Of a DNA stretch of 64,000 nucleotides, positions 1 to 8,448 are shown in pieces; within the stretch, counting starts at the first letter, position 1; the number at the start of each line of letters is the position of its first letter. Where the stretch lies: contig DLSM01000006.1 in NCBI GenBank assembly GCA_002500135.1, forward strand, positions 124,184 to 188,183, written 5' to 3'. Made by a program: the position numbers and the translations under genes. The stretch comes from Christensenella sp. UBA7862 (GTDB lineage Bacteria; Bacillota; Clostridia; Christensenellales; UBA1242). Under the pieces are notes generated by a model. The model ran no database searches. It was given only the letters and a program-made list of their open reading frames with translations, and was not told where the DNA came from.

Positions 1-65
1 CACACACTCTGAACTAACTTTATAACCATTCAACTTAAAATTTTTAAAAACTTTCTAAAAAACAC

Positions 66-150
66 TTGATTTATTTGCCGATATGTGCAATAATATTCCC
101 GCAAGTGAAGTTTAACTCTTTTACTCTTCACTTGCGAACCCCTCTTTTTT
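66..150 (+). promoter_or_regulatory. Possible promoter and hairpin leader before tRNA-Val
   Basis: A TTGATT box (66-71), 17-bp spacer and AATAAT box (89-94) would start transcription near 101. That is the base of an 11-bp perfect hairpin (100-110 with 126-136) followed by a T-rich run ending at 150. The hairpin could instead be the terminator of a gene left of the window. The first eight bases (CACACACT) match the outer end of the foldback repeats described below. Confidence 0.4.
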
Positions 151-226
151 GGGCAATTAACTCAGTTGGTAGAGTGTCACTTTGACGTAGTGGAAGTCAG
201 GAGTTCGAGTCTCTTATTGCCCACCA
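151..226 (+). tRNA. tRNA-Val (anticodon GAC)
   Basis: The 76-nt sequence folds as a complete cloverleaf. The 7-bp acceptor stem (GGGCAAU/AUUGCCC), D arm with GUUGGUAGA, 5-bp anticodon stem around loop UUGACGU, 5-nt variable loop and T arm with UUCGAGU are all visible, and 3' CCA is encoded. Anticodon GAC at 184-186 reads GUC/GUU valine codons. It stands alone on the plus strand, followed at once by a terminator. Confidence 0.93.
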
Positions 227-232
227 TGCAAT

Positions 233-257
233 CCGAACAAGTTGTTCGGCTTTTTTT
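233..257 (+). terminator. Intrinsic terminator after tRNA-Val
   Basis: A 7-bp stem (CCGAACA/TGTTCGG) with a 3-nt loop is followed by C and seven T residues, seven bases after the tRNA CCA end. Confidence 0.85.
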
Positions 258-291
258 ATTTCAAAATTCCTTTCCCCGCCGCAAACAAATG

Positions 292-300
292 TGATATAAT
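292..300 (+). promoter_or_regulatory. Extended -10 promoter for the NADAR operon
   Basis: TGATATAAT is an extended -10 hexamer ending at 300, with no good -35. Transcription from about 307 would give a leader of about 40 nt containing the AAGGAG site of the NADAR gene. Confidence 0.5.
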
Positions 301-348
301 AAAATATAGCCCAATAACAATTTGAAGGTTAAAACAGCAAGGAGAAAT

Positions 349-990
349 ATGAGAAACATTATACTTGACGCAAAAATAAAAAAGGAATTGCGAAAATTCC
401 AAGAGTTCAAAAAGCAATATAACTTCATTCCAAAAGAAATTGAGGAAAAAAACGGAGCGTTGTTTTGTGATGGTGTTTGCATAAGAGAAAACAAGGACGC
501 AGAACTTTTGGGCGAAAGCGAAACATTTGTGAATGTTGGATACAAGTTGCATGGAGCGTTGCCAAAAATCTTGTCCAATCTCTTCCCTTACAAGTTTTAT
601 TTCAAGGGACAAACGCTATCTTCTGCCGAGAGTTTTTTCCAAGGGATAAAGTTCAAAAACATAAAAGCACAAAGGCAAGTTTTTCTTTTAAGCGGACTTG
701 ACTCAAACAACATAAAAGCCGCCCAAGACTATCATTGGAAAGACAACGGCATTGTTTATTTTTTGGGAAAGCCCTACAACCGCTTTGGCAAAGACTATGA
801 AAACTTGGTTGACGAAATGTATGTAAGTCTGCTTCAAAACCCACTTTTCGTAAATGCCCTTAAAGCCGCAGGCAACAAATATATCCTACACGCCATGGGC
901 GAACAAAACCCAAACGAAACAGTCTTCTCCCGCCTCGAATTTGAAAAACAACTAAACACACTTAAAGATTATTGTTTGAAGAAGAAATAG
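349..990 (+). CDS. NADAR-domain protein (putative N-glycosidase)
   Basis: This 213-residue protein carries a C-terminal NADAR (YbiA/RibX-like) domain from about residue 75. Visible family features are a short strand with PYKFYFKGQ, the helix SSAESFFQGIKF (the S.EH.F position, with E94 as candidate catalytic acid), and a Leu-rich C-terminal half. NADAR proteins cleave N-glycosidic bonds in ADP-ribosylated or riboflavin-precursor substrates; some remove ADP-ribose from guanosine. The first 70 residues are charged and unrecognised. ATG 349 follows AAGGAG (339-344) at good spacing; upstream in-frame codons lack such a site. The next gene starts nine bases after the stop, so the two are probably one transcript. 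Family assignment is good; the substrate is unknown. Confidence 0.72.
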   Translation: MRNIILDAKIKKELRKFQEFKKQYNFIPKEIEEKNGALFCDGVCIRENKDAELLGESETFVNVGYKLHGALPKILSNLFPYKFYFKGQTLSSAESFFQGIKFKNIKAQRQVFLLSGLDSNNIKAAQDYHWKDNGIVYFLGKPYNRFGKDYENLVDEMYVSLLQNPLFVNALKAAGNKYILHAMGEQNPNETVFSRLEFEKQLNTLKDYCLKKK

Positions 991-999
991 GGGGACAAA

Positions 1000-2214
1000 A
1001 TGCTTCATTTGAATGACTTTGACTTTTTAGGACTAATAAGAATTCCTAATGCAGAACTCGACCCACAATTAATTAATTTTGTTACACCAACATCAAAAGG
1101 TTTTTATCTATCTCGCTCCGAAACCTTTTGGCATGATTATTCATGCATTGAAGCGGCGGAACTCCGTAAGAAATTATATAATTACATATTGAACACTCCA
1201 ATAACAGATAAAAATGCTTTTGTTGCTCTTGACTATATATCTAATATAAGCGGAAAGACTTATTATAAATCATGTGAAGGCCTTATTAACAAAAATTGTT
1301 CTATAGAAGAAGTTAATAAAGCAAAACAATGCTTATATGAAGATATAGATAATATGATAAAACTGATTGAACATAAAGATTATAAGAATACTCCCCATGA
1401 TTTGCCAAAATTTGATGGCACGCTACCAACAAGGAACATTGAATGTAATAATATGGCTTTGCTATATATATTTACAAAAAGCCTAACACCCCCTAGCGAT
1501 TATACAATCCTTAATACTGGTTTAGGTGGAGTTTTTGTTGGACCATTTTTTAAAAGCATATATGGGACAGAGTGGACAAACTTACTTAAGAGTAAATATG
1601 TAAAAACCAATACTTTAGAAAACAATTCTATTCTTGATTTGATTGTTGATAAAGATATAATCTCTAACAAAAAAGTTCTATTCTTGGATGACAATGTTGG
1701 TACGGGCCTAACAATGTTTGAAACTAAAAAAAGTATGGAAGAAAAAGGGTATGAATTTAAGTGTGGGGCTGTTCAATATAATTGGATAAACTATTTTCGT
1801 GTATCAGCAGGGGAAAAAGATATTGAAAAATTCGACCCTACTTTAATTGACTACGTAACTCAATTTAATTACCCTGGGCATAAACTACTTGAACATTCCA
1901 TTGAAATTCTAAAAGGCAATTTAGATTATAGTAGTGAATTGATAGAAACTGATATAACAAATGCTGAAAAAGGTGATAACTATTTAAAATATAGAGATTT
2001 AAAACATTATCAAGAAAGAGATTTGGAAAAATTACAAGAAAAATCATATGACAGAGCAAAACTAGCAGGATTTGAGATTTACACTGTTAATGATAATAGG
2101 ATAGAATATAACAATAAACTATCAAAGAATACCATTGAGTTAATGAAGAATATTAGCCAACTAACAAAAGATTGTTATCATGAGCAAATAGTTGATGAGC
2201 AACAATCTCAATAA
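1000..2214 (+). CDS. Phosphoribosyltransferase-like protein paired with NADAR
   Basis: This 404-residue protein has one recognisable motif, a PRPP-binding loop at residues 226-240 (VLFLDDNVGTGLTM) after a hydrophobic strand, as in type I phosphoribosyltransferases. About 200 largely helical residues precede it and 160 charged residues follow. It resembles the PRTase-CE type reported in bacterial conflict systems more than a housekeeping purine or pyrimidine enzyme, but that is inference. Codon use is visibly more AT-rich than in queH and the MFS gene next to it, which suggests acquisition. A GGGGGA ribosome binding site precedes ATG 1000. It ends two bases from the convergent queH stop with no terminator between. 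The acceptor base is unknown. Confidence 0.6.
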   Translation: MLHLNDFDFLGLIRIPNAELDPQLINFVTPTSKGFYLSRSETFWHDYSCIEAAELRKKLYNYILNTPITDKNAFVALDYISNISGKTYYKSCEGLINKNCSIEEVNKAKQCLYEDIDNMIKLIEHKDYKNTPHDLPKFDGTLPTRNIECNNMALLYIFTKSLTPPSDYTILNTGLGGVFVGPFFKSIYGTEWTNLLKSKYVKTNTLENNSILDLIVDKDIISNKKVLFLDDNVGTGLTMFETKKSMEEKGYEFKCGAVQYNWINYFRVSAGEKDIEKFDPTLIDYVTQFNYPGHKLLEHSIEILKGNLDYSSELIETDITNAEKGDNYLKYRDLKHYQERDLEKLQEKSYDRAKLAGFEIYTVNDNRIEYNNKLSKNTIELMKNISQLTKDCYHEQIVDEQQSQ

Positions 2215-2216
2215 AT

Positions 2217-2762
2217 TTATTCATGCAGCGAGAACTTGCAGCCGCAGTAGTTTTGGCGATATAAGGAAAAGGCTTTTGAGAGGCGGATACTTTTTAGGTA
2301 GCCGTCTTGTTTTTTAAAGTCGGCGGTGAGATAATCTATTGCATATTTTTGCGAGAGGTTTGAGCCAATTTCGTTTATTAGTTTTGCATTTTTGTGGGGG
2401 CTGACGGTGAGGGTTGTGGCGAAGATATCAAAGTTATGCTCTTTGGCGTAAACTGCTGTTTTTTCAAGTCGATAGGCAAAGCACATTGTGCAGCGGGCGC
2501 CGCCCTCTTTTTCGTTCTCTAAGCCTTTGCAGTGGGCTTCAAAGTCAGGGTTATCGTCATATTTTCCGTCCAAAACTACAATATTTAGTCCTGCCGCTTT
2601 CACATATTTTTGCTGCTCAAAAAGGCGTTTTTCATACTCTAATTGTGGGTAGATATTTGGATTGTAGTAAAAAATTGTGAGGTCGTAATCCTCTTTCAAT
2701 CTGTCTATGACCGCTGTGGAGCATGGCCCGCAGCAACTGTGGAGTAACATTTTCTTTTTCAT
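2217..2762 (-). CDS. queH: Epoxyqueuosine reductase QueH
   Basis: QueH catalyses the last step of queuosine biosynthesis, reducing epoxyqueuosine in tRNA. The 181-residue protein has all the family cysteines: HSCCGPCS (C10, C11, C14), ARCTMC (C91, C94) and the C-terminal YCGC (C173, C175), which bind the Fe-S cluster and a second metal. The length is normal. I chose ATG 2762 because MKKKMLLHSCCGPC is the usual N terminus; a TTG 18 bases upstream is less likely. No Shine-Dalgarno sequence precedes the ATG, and a -10 box lies exactly six bases upstream, so the transcript is probably leaderless. It is divergent from the MFS gene. Confidence 0.92.
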   Translation of the reverse strand: MKKKMLLHSCCGPCSTAVIDRLKEDYDLTIFYYNPNIYPQLEYEKRLFEQQKYVKAAGLNIVVLDGKYDDNPDFEAHCKGLENEKEGGARCTMCFAYRLEKTAVYAKEHNFDIFATTLTVSPHKNAKLINEIGSNLSQKYAIDYLTADFKKQDGYLKSIRLSKAFSLYRQNYCGCKFSLHE

Positions 2763-2768
2763 AAATAA

Positions 2769-2796
2769 AGTATAGCACAATTTCGTCCGTTTTCAA
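2769..2796 (-). promoter_or_regulatory. queH promoter with start point at the ATG
   Basis: On the minus strand TTGAAA (2796-2791), a 16-bp spacer and TGC-TATACT (extended -10, hexamer 2774-2769) predict transcription starting at about 2762, the first base of the queH ATG. Confidence 0.6.
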
Positions 2797-2825
2797 ATAT
2801 TAAATCAAAAAGTTGGGCAGATTGT

Positions 2826-2854
2826 TTGATTAAAATCTTCAAATCGAGTAAAAT
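2826..2854 (+). promoter_or_regulatory. Sigma-A promoter for the MFS gene
   Basis: TTGATT (2826-2831), 17-bp spacer, TAAAAT (2849-2854). It lies 19 bases before the coding start, with the ribosome binding site GAGGAG in between. Confidence 0.6.
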
Positions 2855-2872
2855 ATTGTTTGTGAGGAGAAA

Positions 2873-4090
2873 ATGCAGTTAAAGTTACTCAATTTCCACA
2901 AGGTTTTGTCGCTTTTTGCGTCCAACATTGTGGGGGCGTTTATTGCTCTTGTAATTTACCAAAGCACGCAGAGTTTTGCGTGGGCTTTTGCATATATGAT
3001 TGGCTTTCAGACGCTGAAAGTGCTGTTCACTCAAGTTTTGGACAAAAGCATGCGCAGAAAGCCTCAGTTATATTTGCTTCTGACCATTATCCCCTTTCTC
3101 CTCTACTCGCTTTCCATTCTTCTTCTTGACACCGACCTCAAAATCTTGGGCATTTTCCTCGTTTTAATTTTTCAAGCGATGTCAGATAGTTTCAAAGAAA
3201 CACCGCTCGATTATGTTTACAACTACAGTTCCGAGGGCAACTCAAGTTCCACGGGGCTGACAAGATTTTTTGAATATTTGGGCAAGATAATTGCCTTTTT
3301 TGTGGGCGGGCTGCTGCTTGACAATTTGCCAAAATGGATTGTTGTCGTGGTGGCGTGTGTGGTCTATCTTATCTCTGTAATTCCGCTATATATTTACTAT
3401 CTTAAAAACAAAGGCAAGTCGGGATTCAATGTGGAGAGTGTGTCGAACGCTGTTGAAAGTTTTGACAAAATTCGCATTAAAAAAAGACAATATGACGTCA
3501 TCTCAAAAAAAGTTTTGGCGACTTATTTCTTCGTATATTTTGTGTTTTGTGCCTTTGACGCCATGCAAATGATATTCAGCGTCTATCTGTTTAAAGTGTC
3601 GGCAGAAAGTTATAGTTATTCGTCCTACATTCAAATTGCTTGCACCGTGGCACTGGCTGTGGGCATTTATCTATCTGGCAAGTGGGACGAGAAAAAGGAC
3701 TTGACGGCGTATGTTTGCTTCTGCAGCATAATTGTGGGCATTGGGTGCGTGGTCGTTCCATTCGTCATTCAGTGGATGTGGCTGGTGATAATTCTCTTTG
3801 CAATAATGGGCTTTTTCCTATCCACAATCAGCCTGTTTTGCTACTCCCGCATGGTCACACGGTGCAAAATTTTGGGCAAAAGCAATGCGTCACTTCTTGT
3901 TCGCATGCAGTCGTCACGAGCGTCACAAATATTCATATATGCCATTGCCACAATCTGCTCGTCAACAATACTTCCCGTGTTTTTTGTGATTGGCGGAGTT
4001 ATGGCGTCTGGGGCATACTTTATCCCAACTTGCGAAGAATACACCCGAAAAATAATGGTAGATTATTTGCATAATAATAAGATGTACTGA
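2873..4090 (+). CDS. MFS-type membrane transporter
   Basis: This 405-residue integral membrane protein has about 12 hydrophobic segments in two halves, joined by a basic loop near residues 180-215 (NKGKSGFNVES to KKRQYD). That is the layout of a major facilitator transporter. The N-terminal half has short charged turns such as DKSMRRK, comparable to the MFS loop 2-3 motif. Substrate cannot be inferred. ATG 2873 follows GAGGAG at seven bases. It has its own promoter and no obvious co-transcribed partner. A hairpin belonging to a repeat fragment lies just downstream and may end the transcript. Confidence 0.75.
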   Translation: MQLKLLNFHKVLSLFASNIVGAFIALVIYQSTQSFAWAFAYMIGFQTLKVLFTQVLDKSMRRKPQLYLLLTIIPFLLYSLSILLLDTDLKILGIFLVLIFQAMSDSFKETPLDYVYNYSSEGNSSSTGLTRFFEYLGKIIAFFVGGLLLDNLPKWIVVVVACVVYLISVIPLYIYYLKNKGKSGFNVESVSNAVESFDKIRIKKRQYDVISKKVLATYFFVYFVFCAFDAMQMIFSVYLFKVSAESYSYSSYIQIACTVALAVGIYLSGKWDEKKDLTAYVCFCSIIVGIGCVVVPFVIQWMWLVIILFAIMGFFLSTISLFCYSRMVTRCKILGKSNASLLVRMQSSRASQIFIYAIATICSSTILPVFFVIGGVMASGAYFIPTCEEYTRKIMVDYLHNNKMY

Positions 4091-4136
4091 CGTCAAACAC
4101 TGCCCTATTCTTCGGGTTGCTATTCGCAACCGCTCA
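4089..4136. repeat. Degenerate fragment of the long foldback repeat
   Basis: The stretch resembles the interior of the long repeat copies at 20344 and 21250. It shares a GTCAA-CA-TG-CCTATTC segment and the stem GGTTGC-tattc-GCAACC (4115-4131). The remaining 4137-4260 is AT-rich with no further structure I can support. Confidence 0.5.
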
Positions 4137-4260
4137 GAAATAACAAATTAGTATTTGAATAATTGTTAAATGTATTTAATCTTTATTTATGATGTTGTGA
4201 GCACTAAGTTAGAAAAGAAAACTATAACGAAAAACTAAAATTTGAAAAATTTAAAGAAAA

Positions 4261-4303
4261 TTAGCACTCTATGCTTGACAGTGCTAATTTTTTGTTATAT
4301 AAT
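4261..4303 (+). promoter_or_regulatory. CIRCE operator embedded in the clpB promoter
   Basis: TTAGCACTC (4261-4269), nine bases, CAGTGCTAA (4279-4287) is a CIRCE element with one mismatch in the right arm. CIRCE is bound by the heat-shock repressor HrcA. The -35 TTGACA (4275-4280) lies inside it, followed by a 17-bp spacer and a perfect TATAAT (4298-4303). HrcA would therefore block RNA polymerase directly. Confidence 0.92.
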
Positions 4304-4334
4304 ACTGGAGTTAAATCAATAGGGGGTAAAAATT

Positions 4335-6914
4335 ATGAATTATAATAAATTAACACAAAAAAGCGTAGAAATACTAAACAACTCTCAAAGTTTTGCCTTG
4401 GAACATGGCAACCAAGAGATTACTAGTTTGCACGTATTATATTCTTTAATTGACGATGAGGATTGTCTTATTTATCAAATACTGAAAGACCTTAACATTA
4501 ACATAGACAATTTGAAAAATGATGTTTTAAAAGAAATCAATAAGTTGCCTAAAATTAGTCCACTTAGTCAATCATATATAAGTGCCAATTTAGACCAAAT
4601 TCTTTCGCTTAGTGAAAATATTGCAAAACAAATGAAGGACGAATATGTGTCGGTGGAACATATTTTTTTGGCTATGCTAGAAAAGAGCGACAAAGACACA
4701 AAGAAAATTTTAGAGAAAAACGGAATTACCAAAGAGTTATTCATTAAAGATCTTGCCAGCGTTCGTGGTAACACTTTTGTTACAACCGACAATCCAGAAG
4801 GCACCTATAATGCACTAAAAAAATATGGCACAGACCTTGTTGAACTTGCTAGAAAAAACAAGATAGACCCTGTTATTGGTAGGGATAGTGAAATTCGAGA
4901 TACAATTATGATTCTATCTCGAAAAACAAAAAACAATCCTGTGCTAATTGGCGAAGCCGGTGTTGGCAAAACAGCAATTGTCGAAGGGCTTGCTCAAAGA
5001 ATTGTCAACGGTGATGTTCCGACAAACCTTAAAAACAGAACAATCTTTTCACTGGATATGGGCTCACTTGTTTCTGGTGCTAAATATCGAGGCGAGTTTG
5101 AGGAAAGATTAAAGGCTGTTTTAAACGAAGTAAAAAAGAGCGATGGAAAAATTATTTTGTTCATCGATGAACTTCATACAATTGTTGGGGCCGGTAAAAC
5201 CGAGGGGGCTATGGACGCAGGTAACTTACTAAAACCTATGCTTGCTAGGGGTGAACTTCACTGCATCGGTGCAACAACTTTAAATGAATATCACAAATAC
5301 ATTGAAAAAGACCCAGCACTAGAACGTAGATTTCAAACTGTTTTGGTTAATGAACCAACTGTTGCCGATACCATTGCTATTCTTCGTGGTCTAAAAGAAA
5401 GATACGAGGTGTATCATGGTGTAAAAATTAGTGATAGTGCATTAATTAGTGCAGCAGTTTTGTCTAACAGATATATAACCGATAGATTTTTGCCAGATAA
5501 AGCAATTGACCTAGTTGATGAAGCATGTGCAATCGTTAAAACTGAAATAGACTCTATGCCAACCGAAATGGACGAAATTAGACATAAAATGATTCAACTT
5601 CAAATTGAAGAAACCGCATTAAAAAAAGAAACCGATAAACTATCTTTATCTCACTTAGCAGATATTCAAAAAGAACTTGCTGAACTTCAAGATAAGTTTA
5701 ATCAAATGAATGCTAAATTAAAGAAAGAAAAGGAAAACATCAACAATGTTCAACTTATCAAAGAGCAAATTTCACAGGTTAACGCTGAAATTGAAAAAGC
5801 ACAAAGAGAGTATGACCTAAATCGTGCTGCCGAATTAAAATATACCAAACTTATTAGTTTGCAAAAGGAACTTGAAAACGCAGAAAAACTTGTTGAGAGC
5901 GAAAAAAATGGTATTTTGCAAAGCAAAGTAACTGACGAAGAAATTAGACAGGTTGTTTCTAAGTGGACAGGAATTCCAGTTAGCAATTTAAAAGAAAGTG
6001 AACGAGAAAAAATATTAAAACTTCCTGAAATTTTGCATAAACGGGTTGTAGGTCAAGATGAAGCTGTTGAAAAAGTTTCCAATGCAATTTTGCGTTCTAG
6101 AGCAGGCATTCAAGACCCAAACAGACCTCTTGGCTCTTTTCTGTTTTTAGGCCCAACTGGTGTGGGTAAAACCGAACTATCTAAAACCCTTTGTCAAGCT
6201 TTGTTCGATGATGAGAAAAATCTAATCAGGCTTGATATGAGTGAATATATGGAAAAATTTTCAGTGTCTAGATTGATAGGTGCCCCTCCAGGTTATGTAG
6301 GCTACGAAGAAGGCGGACAACTAACCGAAGCAGTAAGAAGAAAACCATATTCCGTAGTCTTGTTTGATGAGATCGAAAAAGCACATCCAGATGTGTTTAA
6401 TGTTCTACTTCAAATTCTTGATGATGGTAGAATTACAGATTCAATGGGCAGAACCGTTGACTTTAAAAACACAATAATAATACTAACAAGCAATCTTGGG
6501 GCAGACATTATTTTGCAAGATATAGAAAAAAATCATAAAATTACTAATGAAGCAAGAGAAAAAATTAAAATGGTTCTGAAATCACATTTTAGACCAGAAT
6601 TTTTGAACAGATTAGATGATATTATTATTTTTGAGCCACTTCAAAAAAATCAAATTTCTAAGATTGTAGATTTGCTTTTGGCAAAACTTAGCGATAGATT
6701 AAAAGACAAACAAATAACACTAAAAGTTACTAATAATGCCAAAGACTTTATTATTAAAAATGGTTACGACGAAGCTTATGGTGCTAGACCTCTAAAACGA
6801 TTTATTCAAGATACAGTTGAAACATTGGTTGCTAGAAAACTTTTGAGTGACGAAGTTGAAAGTGGAAGTACACTTACAATAGATGTTCAAAATGATGAAA
6901 TTGTTGTTAAGTAA
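4335..6914 (+). CDS. clpB: Chaperone ClpB (disaggregase)
   Basis: ClpB is a hexameric AAA+ chaperone that works with DnaK to extract proteins from aggregates. The 859-residue protein has the full layout: Clp-N repeats (about 1-145), AAA-1 with Walker A GEAGVGKT (residue 206) and Walker B ILFIDELH, the coiled-coil M domain (about 400-530) that separates ClpB from ClpA/ClpX, AAA-2 with Walker A GPTGVGKT (residue 606) and VLFDEIEK, and sensor 2 GARPLKR. The start has an AGGGGG ribosome binding site (4321-4326). It is a single-gene unit under CIRCE control and ends at a bidirectional terminator. Confidence is high. Confidence 0.97.
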   Translation: MNYNKLTQKSVEILNNSQSFALEHGNQEITSLHVLYSLIDDEDCLIYQILKDLNINIDNLKNDVLKEINKLPKISPLSQSYISANLDQILSLSENIAKQMKDEYVSVEHIFLAMLEKSDKDTKKILEKNGITKELFIKDLASVRGNTFVTTDNPEGTYNALKKYGTDLVELARKNKIDPVIGRDSEIRDTIMILSRKTKNNPVLIGEAGVGKTAIVEGLAQRIVNGDVPTNLKNRTIFSLDMGSLVSGAKYRGEFEERLKAVLNEVKKSDGKIILFIDELHTIVGAGKTEGAMDAGNLLKPMLARGELHCIGATTLNEYHKYIEKDPALERRFQTVLVNEPTVADTIAILRGLKERYEVYHGVKISDSALISAAVLSNRYITDRFLPDKAIDLVDEACAIVKTEIDSMPTEMDEIRHKMIQLQIEETALKKETDKLSLSHLADIQKELAELQDKFNQMNAKLKKEKENINNVQLIKEQISQVNAEIEKAQREYDLNRAAELKYTKLISLQKELENAEKLVESEKNGILQSKVTDEEIRQVVSKWTGIPVSNLKESEREKILKLPEILHKRVVGQDEAVEKVSNAILRSRAGIQDPNRPLGSFLFLGPTGVGKTELSKTLCQALFDDEKNLIRLDMSEYMEKFSVSRLIGAPPGYVGYEEGGQLTEAVRRKPYSVVLFDEIEKAHPDVFNVLLQILDDGRITDSMGRTVDFKNTIIILTSNLGADIILQDIEKNHKITNEAREKIKMVLKSHFRPEFLNRLDDIIIFEPLQKNQISKIVDLLLAKLSDRLKDKQITLKVTNNAKDFIIKNGYDEAYGARPLKRFIQDTVETLVARKLLSDEVESGSTLTIDVQNDEIVVK

Positions 6915-6929
6915 CTAGTTTCAAAAAAA

Positions 6930-6957
6930 TAACCTCCGAAATGGAGGTCATTTTTTT
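6930..6957 (+). terminator. Bidirectional terminator between clpB and the small membrane gene
   Basis: A 6-bp stem ACCTCC/GGAGGT (6932-6937, 6943-6948) is followed by seven T residues on the plus strand and preceded by seven A residues, so it can end both clpB and the convergent minus-strand gene. Confidence 0.85.
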
Positions 6958-6962
6958 GCAAA

Positions 6963-7184
6963 TTACAAATTGATAAGTCTGCAAATATGTTTGTTCATGA
7001 TCATGAAAACAAGGTCAAGAATCCAAACGATTGTGAAACCAAACACAAGTCTGATAAGTCCAGCAACAATTTTGCCTTCCATAAATCTTGTGACCGCTCC
7101 GCAAATCCAAGATGTGACTGGAATGATTGCAAGGATAACACTTACAACATATCCCAACCCAAAATAATCTGATTTCTTTGCCAT
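6963..7184 (-). CDS. Small membrane protein, two helices
   Basis: A 73-residue hydrophobic protein with two probable membrane helices (about residues 9-31 and 38-63), joined by a short turn (TRFMEGK). A GGGGAG ribosome binding site (7196-7191, minus strand) precedes ATG 7184, so it is likely a real gene. It resembles small YqaE/TM2-like proteins only in size and topology. Function is unknown. It converges with clpB and shares its terminator. Confidence 0.6.
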   Translation of the reverse strand: MAKKSDYFGLGYVVSVILAIIPVTSWICGAVTRFMEGKIVAGLIRLVFGFTIVWILDLVFMIMNKHICRLINL

Positions 7185-7373
7185 ATTTATCTCCCCTTTT
7201 ATATAAATATACGGCTATATTATAAATATATTCCAACTTTTTGTCAATTTTTTGAGCAAATTATTCTAAAAAAGTTTATAATTTGTCCGAATACCAATAC
7301 AACCTTGCTTTTTTTGTCGAAATATCACCGCAAAAAAGCAAAATCTATTGACTTTTCTCTTAAATCTATACAT

Positions 7374-7460
7374 TTTCTCCTAAAATCACCCACTTTTTAG
7401 GAGAAAGCAATATTTTAGGGAACTTTTTGAGGAAGCAAAGGTTATATTTGTTCCCTAAAA
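7374..7460. other. Two nested inverted repeats after divIC
   Basis: TTTCTCCTAAAA (7374-7385) pairs with TTTTAGGAGAAA (7395-7406), and TTTTAGGGAAC (7413-7423) pairs perfectly with GTTCCCTAAAA (7450-7460). The second repeat reaches into the last codons of the minus-strand divIC-like gene. They may form a 3'-end or attenuation structure for the yabPQ-divIC transcript. The rest of 7185-7373 is AT-rich and shows nothing clear. Confidence 0.5.
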
Positions 7461-7627
7461 TCTCCCTCATAGGTTGCGGTGATTTGGGAGGTGGGAGATT
7501 TGAGGGTGTTTATTTCTCGTTCAAGTTTTTTTATGCAGACAAATTGATAGATTATCCCAACAAGCAGCAAGGCTATTATTGCGATTATCATTGTAAGAAA
7601 AAGTTTCGTTTTCTTCTCTTTATCCAT
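7442..7627 (-). CDS. divIC: Short DivIC/FtsB-like septum protein
   Basis: This 61-residue protein has a short basic N terminus, one membrane helix (about 8-31) and a start of coiled coil (CIKKLEREINTLK). That is the topology of DivIC/FtsB, bitopic division proteins of the FtsL-DivIB complex. The conserved order yabP-yabQ-divIC in spore formers supports the name. It is unusually short: the extracytoplasmic coiled coil is cut to about 15 residues against 60 or more in typical DivIC, so it could be degenerate or a different small membrane protein. An AGAGGTG site lies just before ATG 7627. The gap to yabQ is 35 bases. Confidence 0.5.
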   Translation of the reverse strand: MDKEKKTKLFLTMIIAIIALLLVGIIYQFVCIKKLEREINTLKSPTSQITATYEGDFREQI

Positions 7628-7662
7628 TTTTTCACCTCTTTTGAGAATTTAGGTCTTAATGC

Positions 7663-8448
7663 CTACAAGGTTGCGTTCTTGCGGGCTTTCTTTGGTTTTA
7701 CATATTTATTATAAATAGACTGGAAAAACTTGGCAAGCGTTTTGAGAAAGAATTTTGCAATGAGGAAAGACAATATCCATAGGGCAATGCAGACGGGCGG
7801 GAGTGAGCCGTAGTTGAAATGTAGGTTGATAAGTAAACTGGCGGCGACAACTGCTCCTAAGACAAAGATTGCAATTATTTCTGTTGCAAAATTTATGACA
7901 AATTTCCACAAAATTGTAAAAATTGTGGATATCTTTTTTTTCAAAATTTGTCGCTTTTTCTTCTTATTTTCATTTTGAACTCGTTTTTTGTCTTTTTTGC
8001 TCGAACTTTCACTTTTGTTTATATTTTTAACACTTTTGTTGCTGCTTTTTGTTTTATTTTCTTCTTTTTTGTCAATAATTTGATTATTTTCGCTTTCTTT
8101 ATCTTTTTTAGTCATTTTTTTGTGACTTTTAAAATTAAAAAGACGGAAAATGTTTATTTTTATATCTTTCTGACCATTCATGTCACTATTTGGTGATTTA
8201 TTGTCACTTTTTTGCGAAGATAATATAATTTTGTCGTCATTTGTGGATAAAGTGCAAGATTGGGTGTTATTTTTTGGTGAATTTTTGGGGGTTTTAGAAG
8301 ATTTTGGAGAAATTGTTTTAAGTTTGTCCTTTTTTGTAAGAAGATTGGCGAAAAACATGGTGGCAAAAAATAGCAGTCCCGAAAGTAGCCCGAGATAGCA
8401 AAAAAGCCATGCTTGCCAGCCTTGAGAGAGGGTTGAAAAGAGTATCAT
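7663..8448 (-). CDS. yabQ: YabQ-like sporulation membrane protein
   Basis: YabQ is a mother-cell membrane protein needed for spore cortex formation. The 261-residue product has hydrophobic segments at about 12-35 and two or three more at about 170-235. A strongly hydrophilic Lys/Ser/Asn-rich stretch of about 130 residues lies between them, much longer than in typical YabQ. Identity rests mainly on position: it starts four bases inside the yabP stop (ATGA overlap, implying translational coupling) and precedes the divIC-like gene. Without that context it would be an unnamed membrane protein. Confidence 0.6.
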   Translation of the reverse strand: MILFSTLSQGWQAWLFCYLGLLSGLLFFATMFFANLLTKKDKLKTISPKSSKTPKNSPKNNTQSCTLSTNDDKIILSSQKSDNKSPNSDMNGQKDIKINIFRLFNFKSHKKMTKKDKESENNQIIDKKEENKTKSSNKSVKNINKSESSSKKDKKRVQNENKKKKRQILKKKISTIFTILWKFVINFATEIIAIFVLGAVVAASLLINLHFNYGSLPPVCIALWILSFLIAKFFLKTLAKFFQSIYNKYVKPKKARKNATL

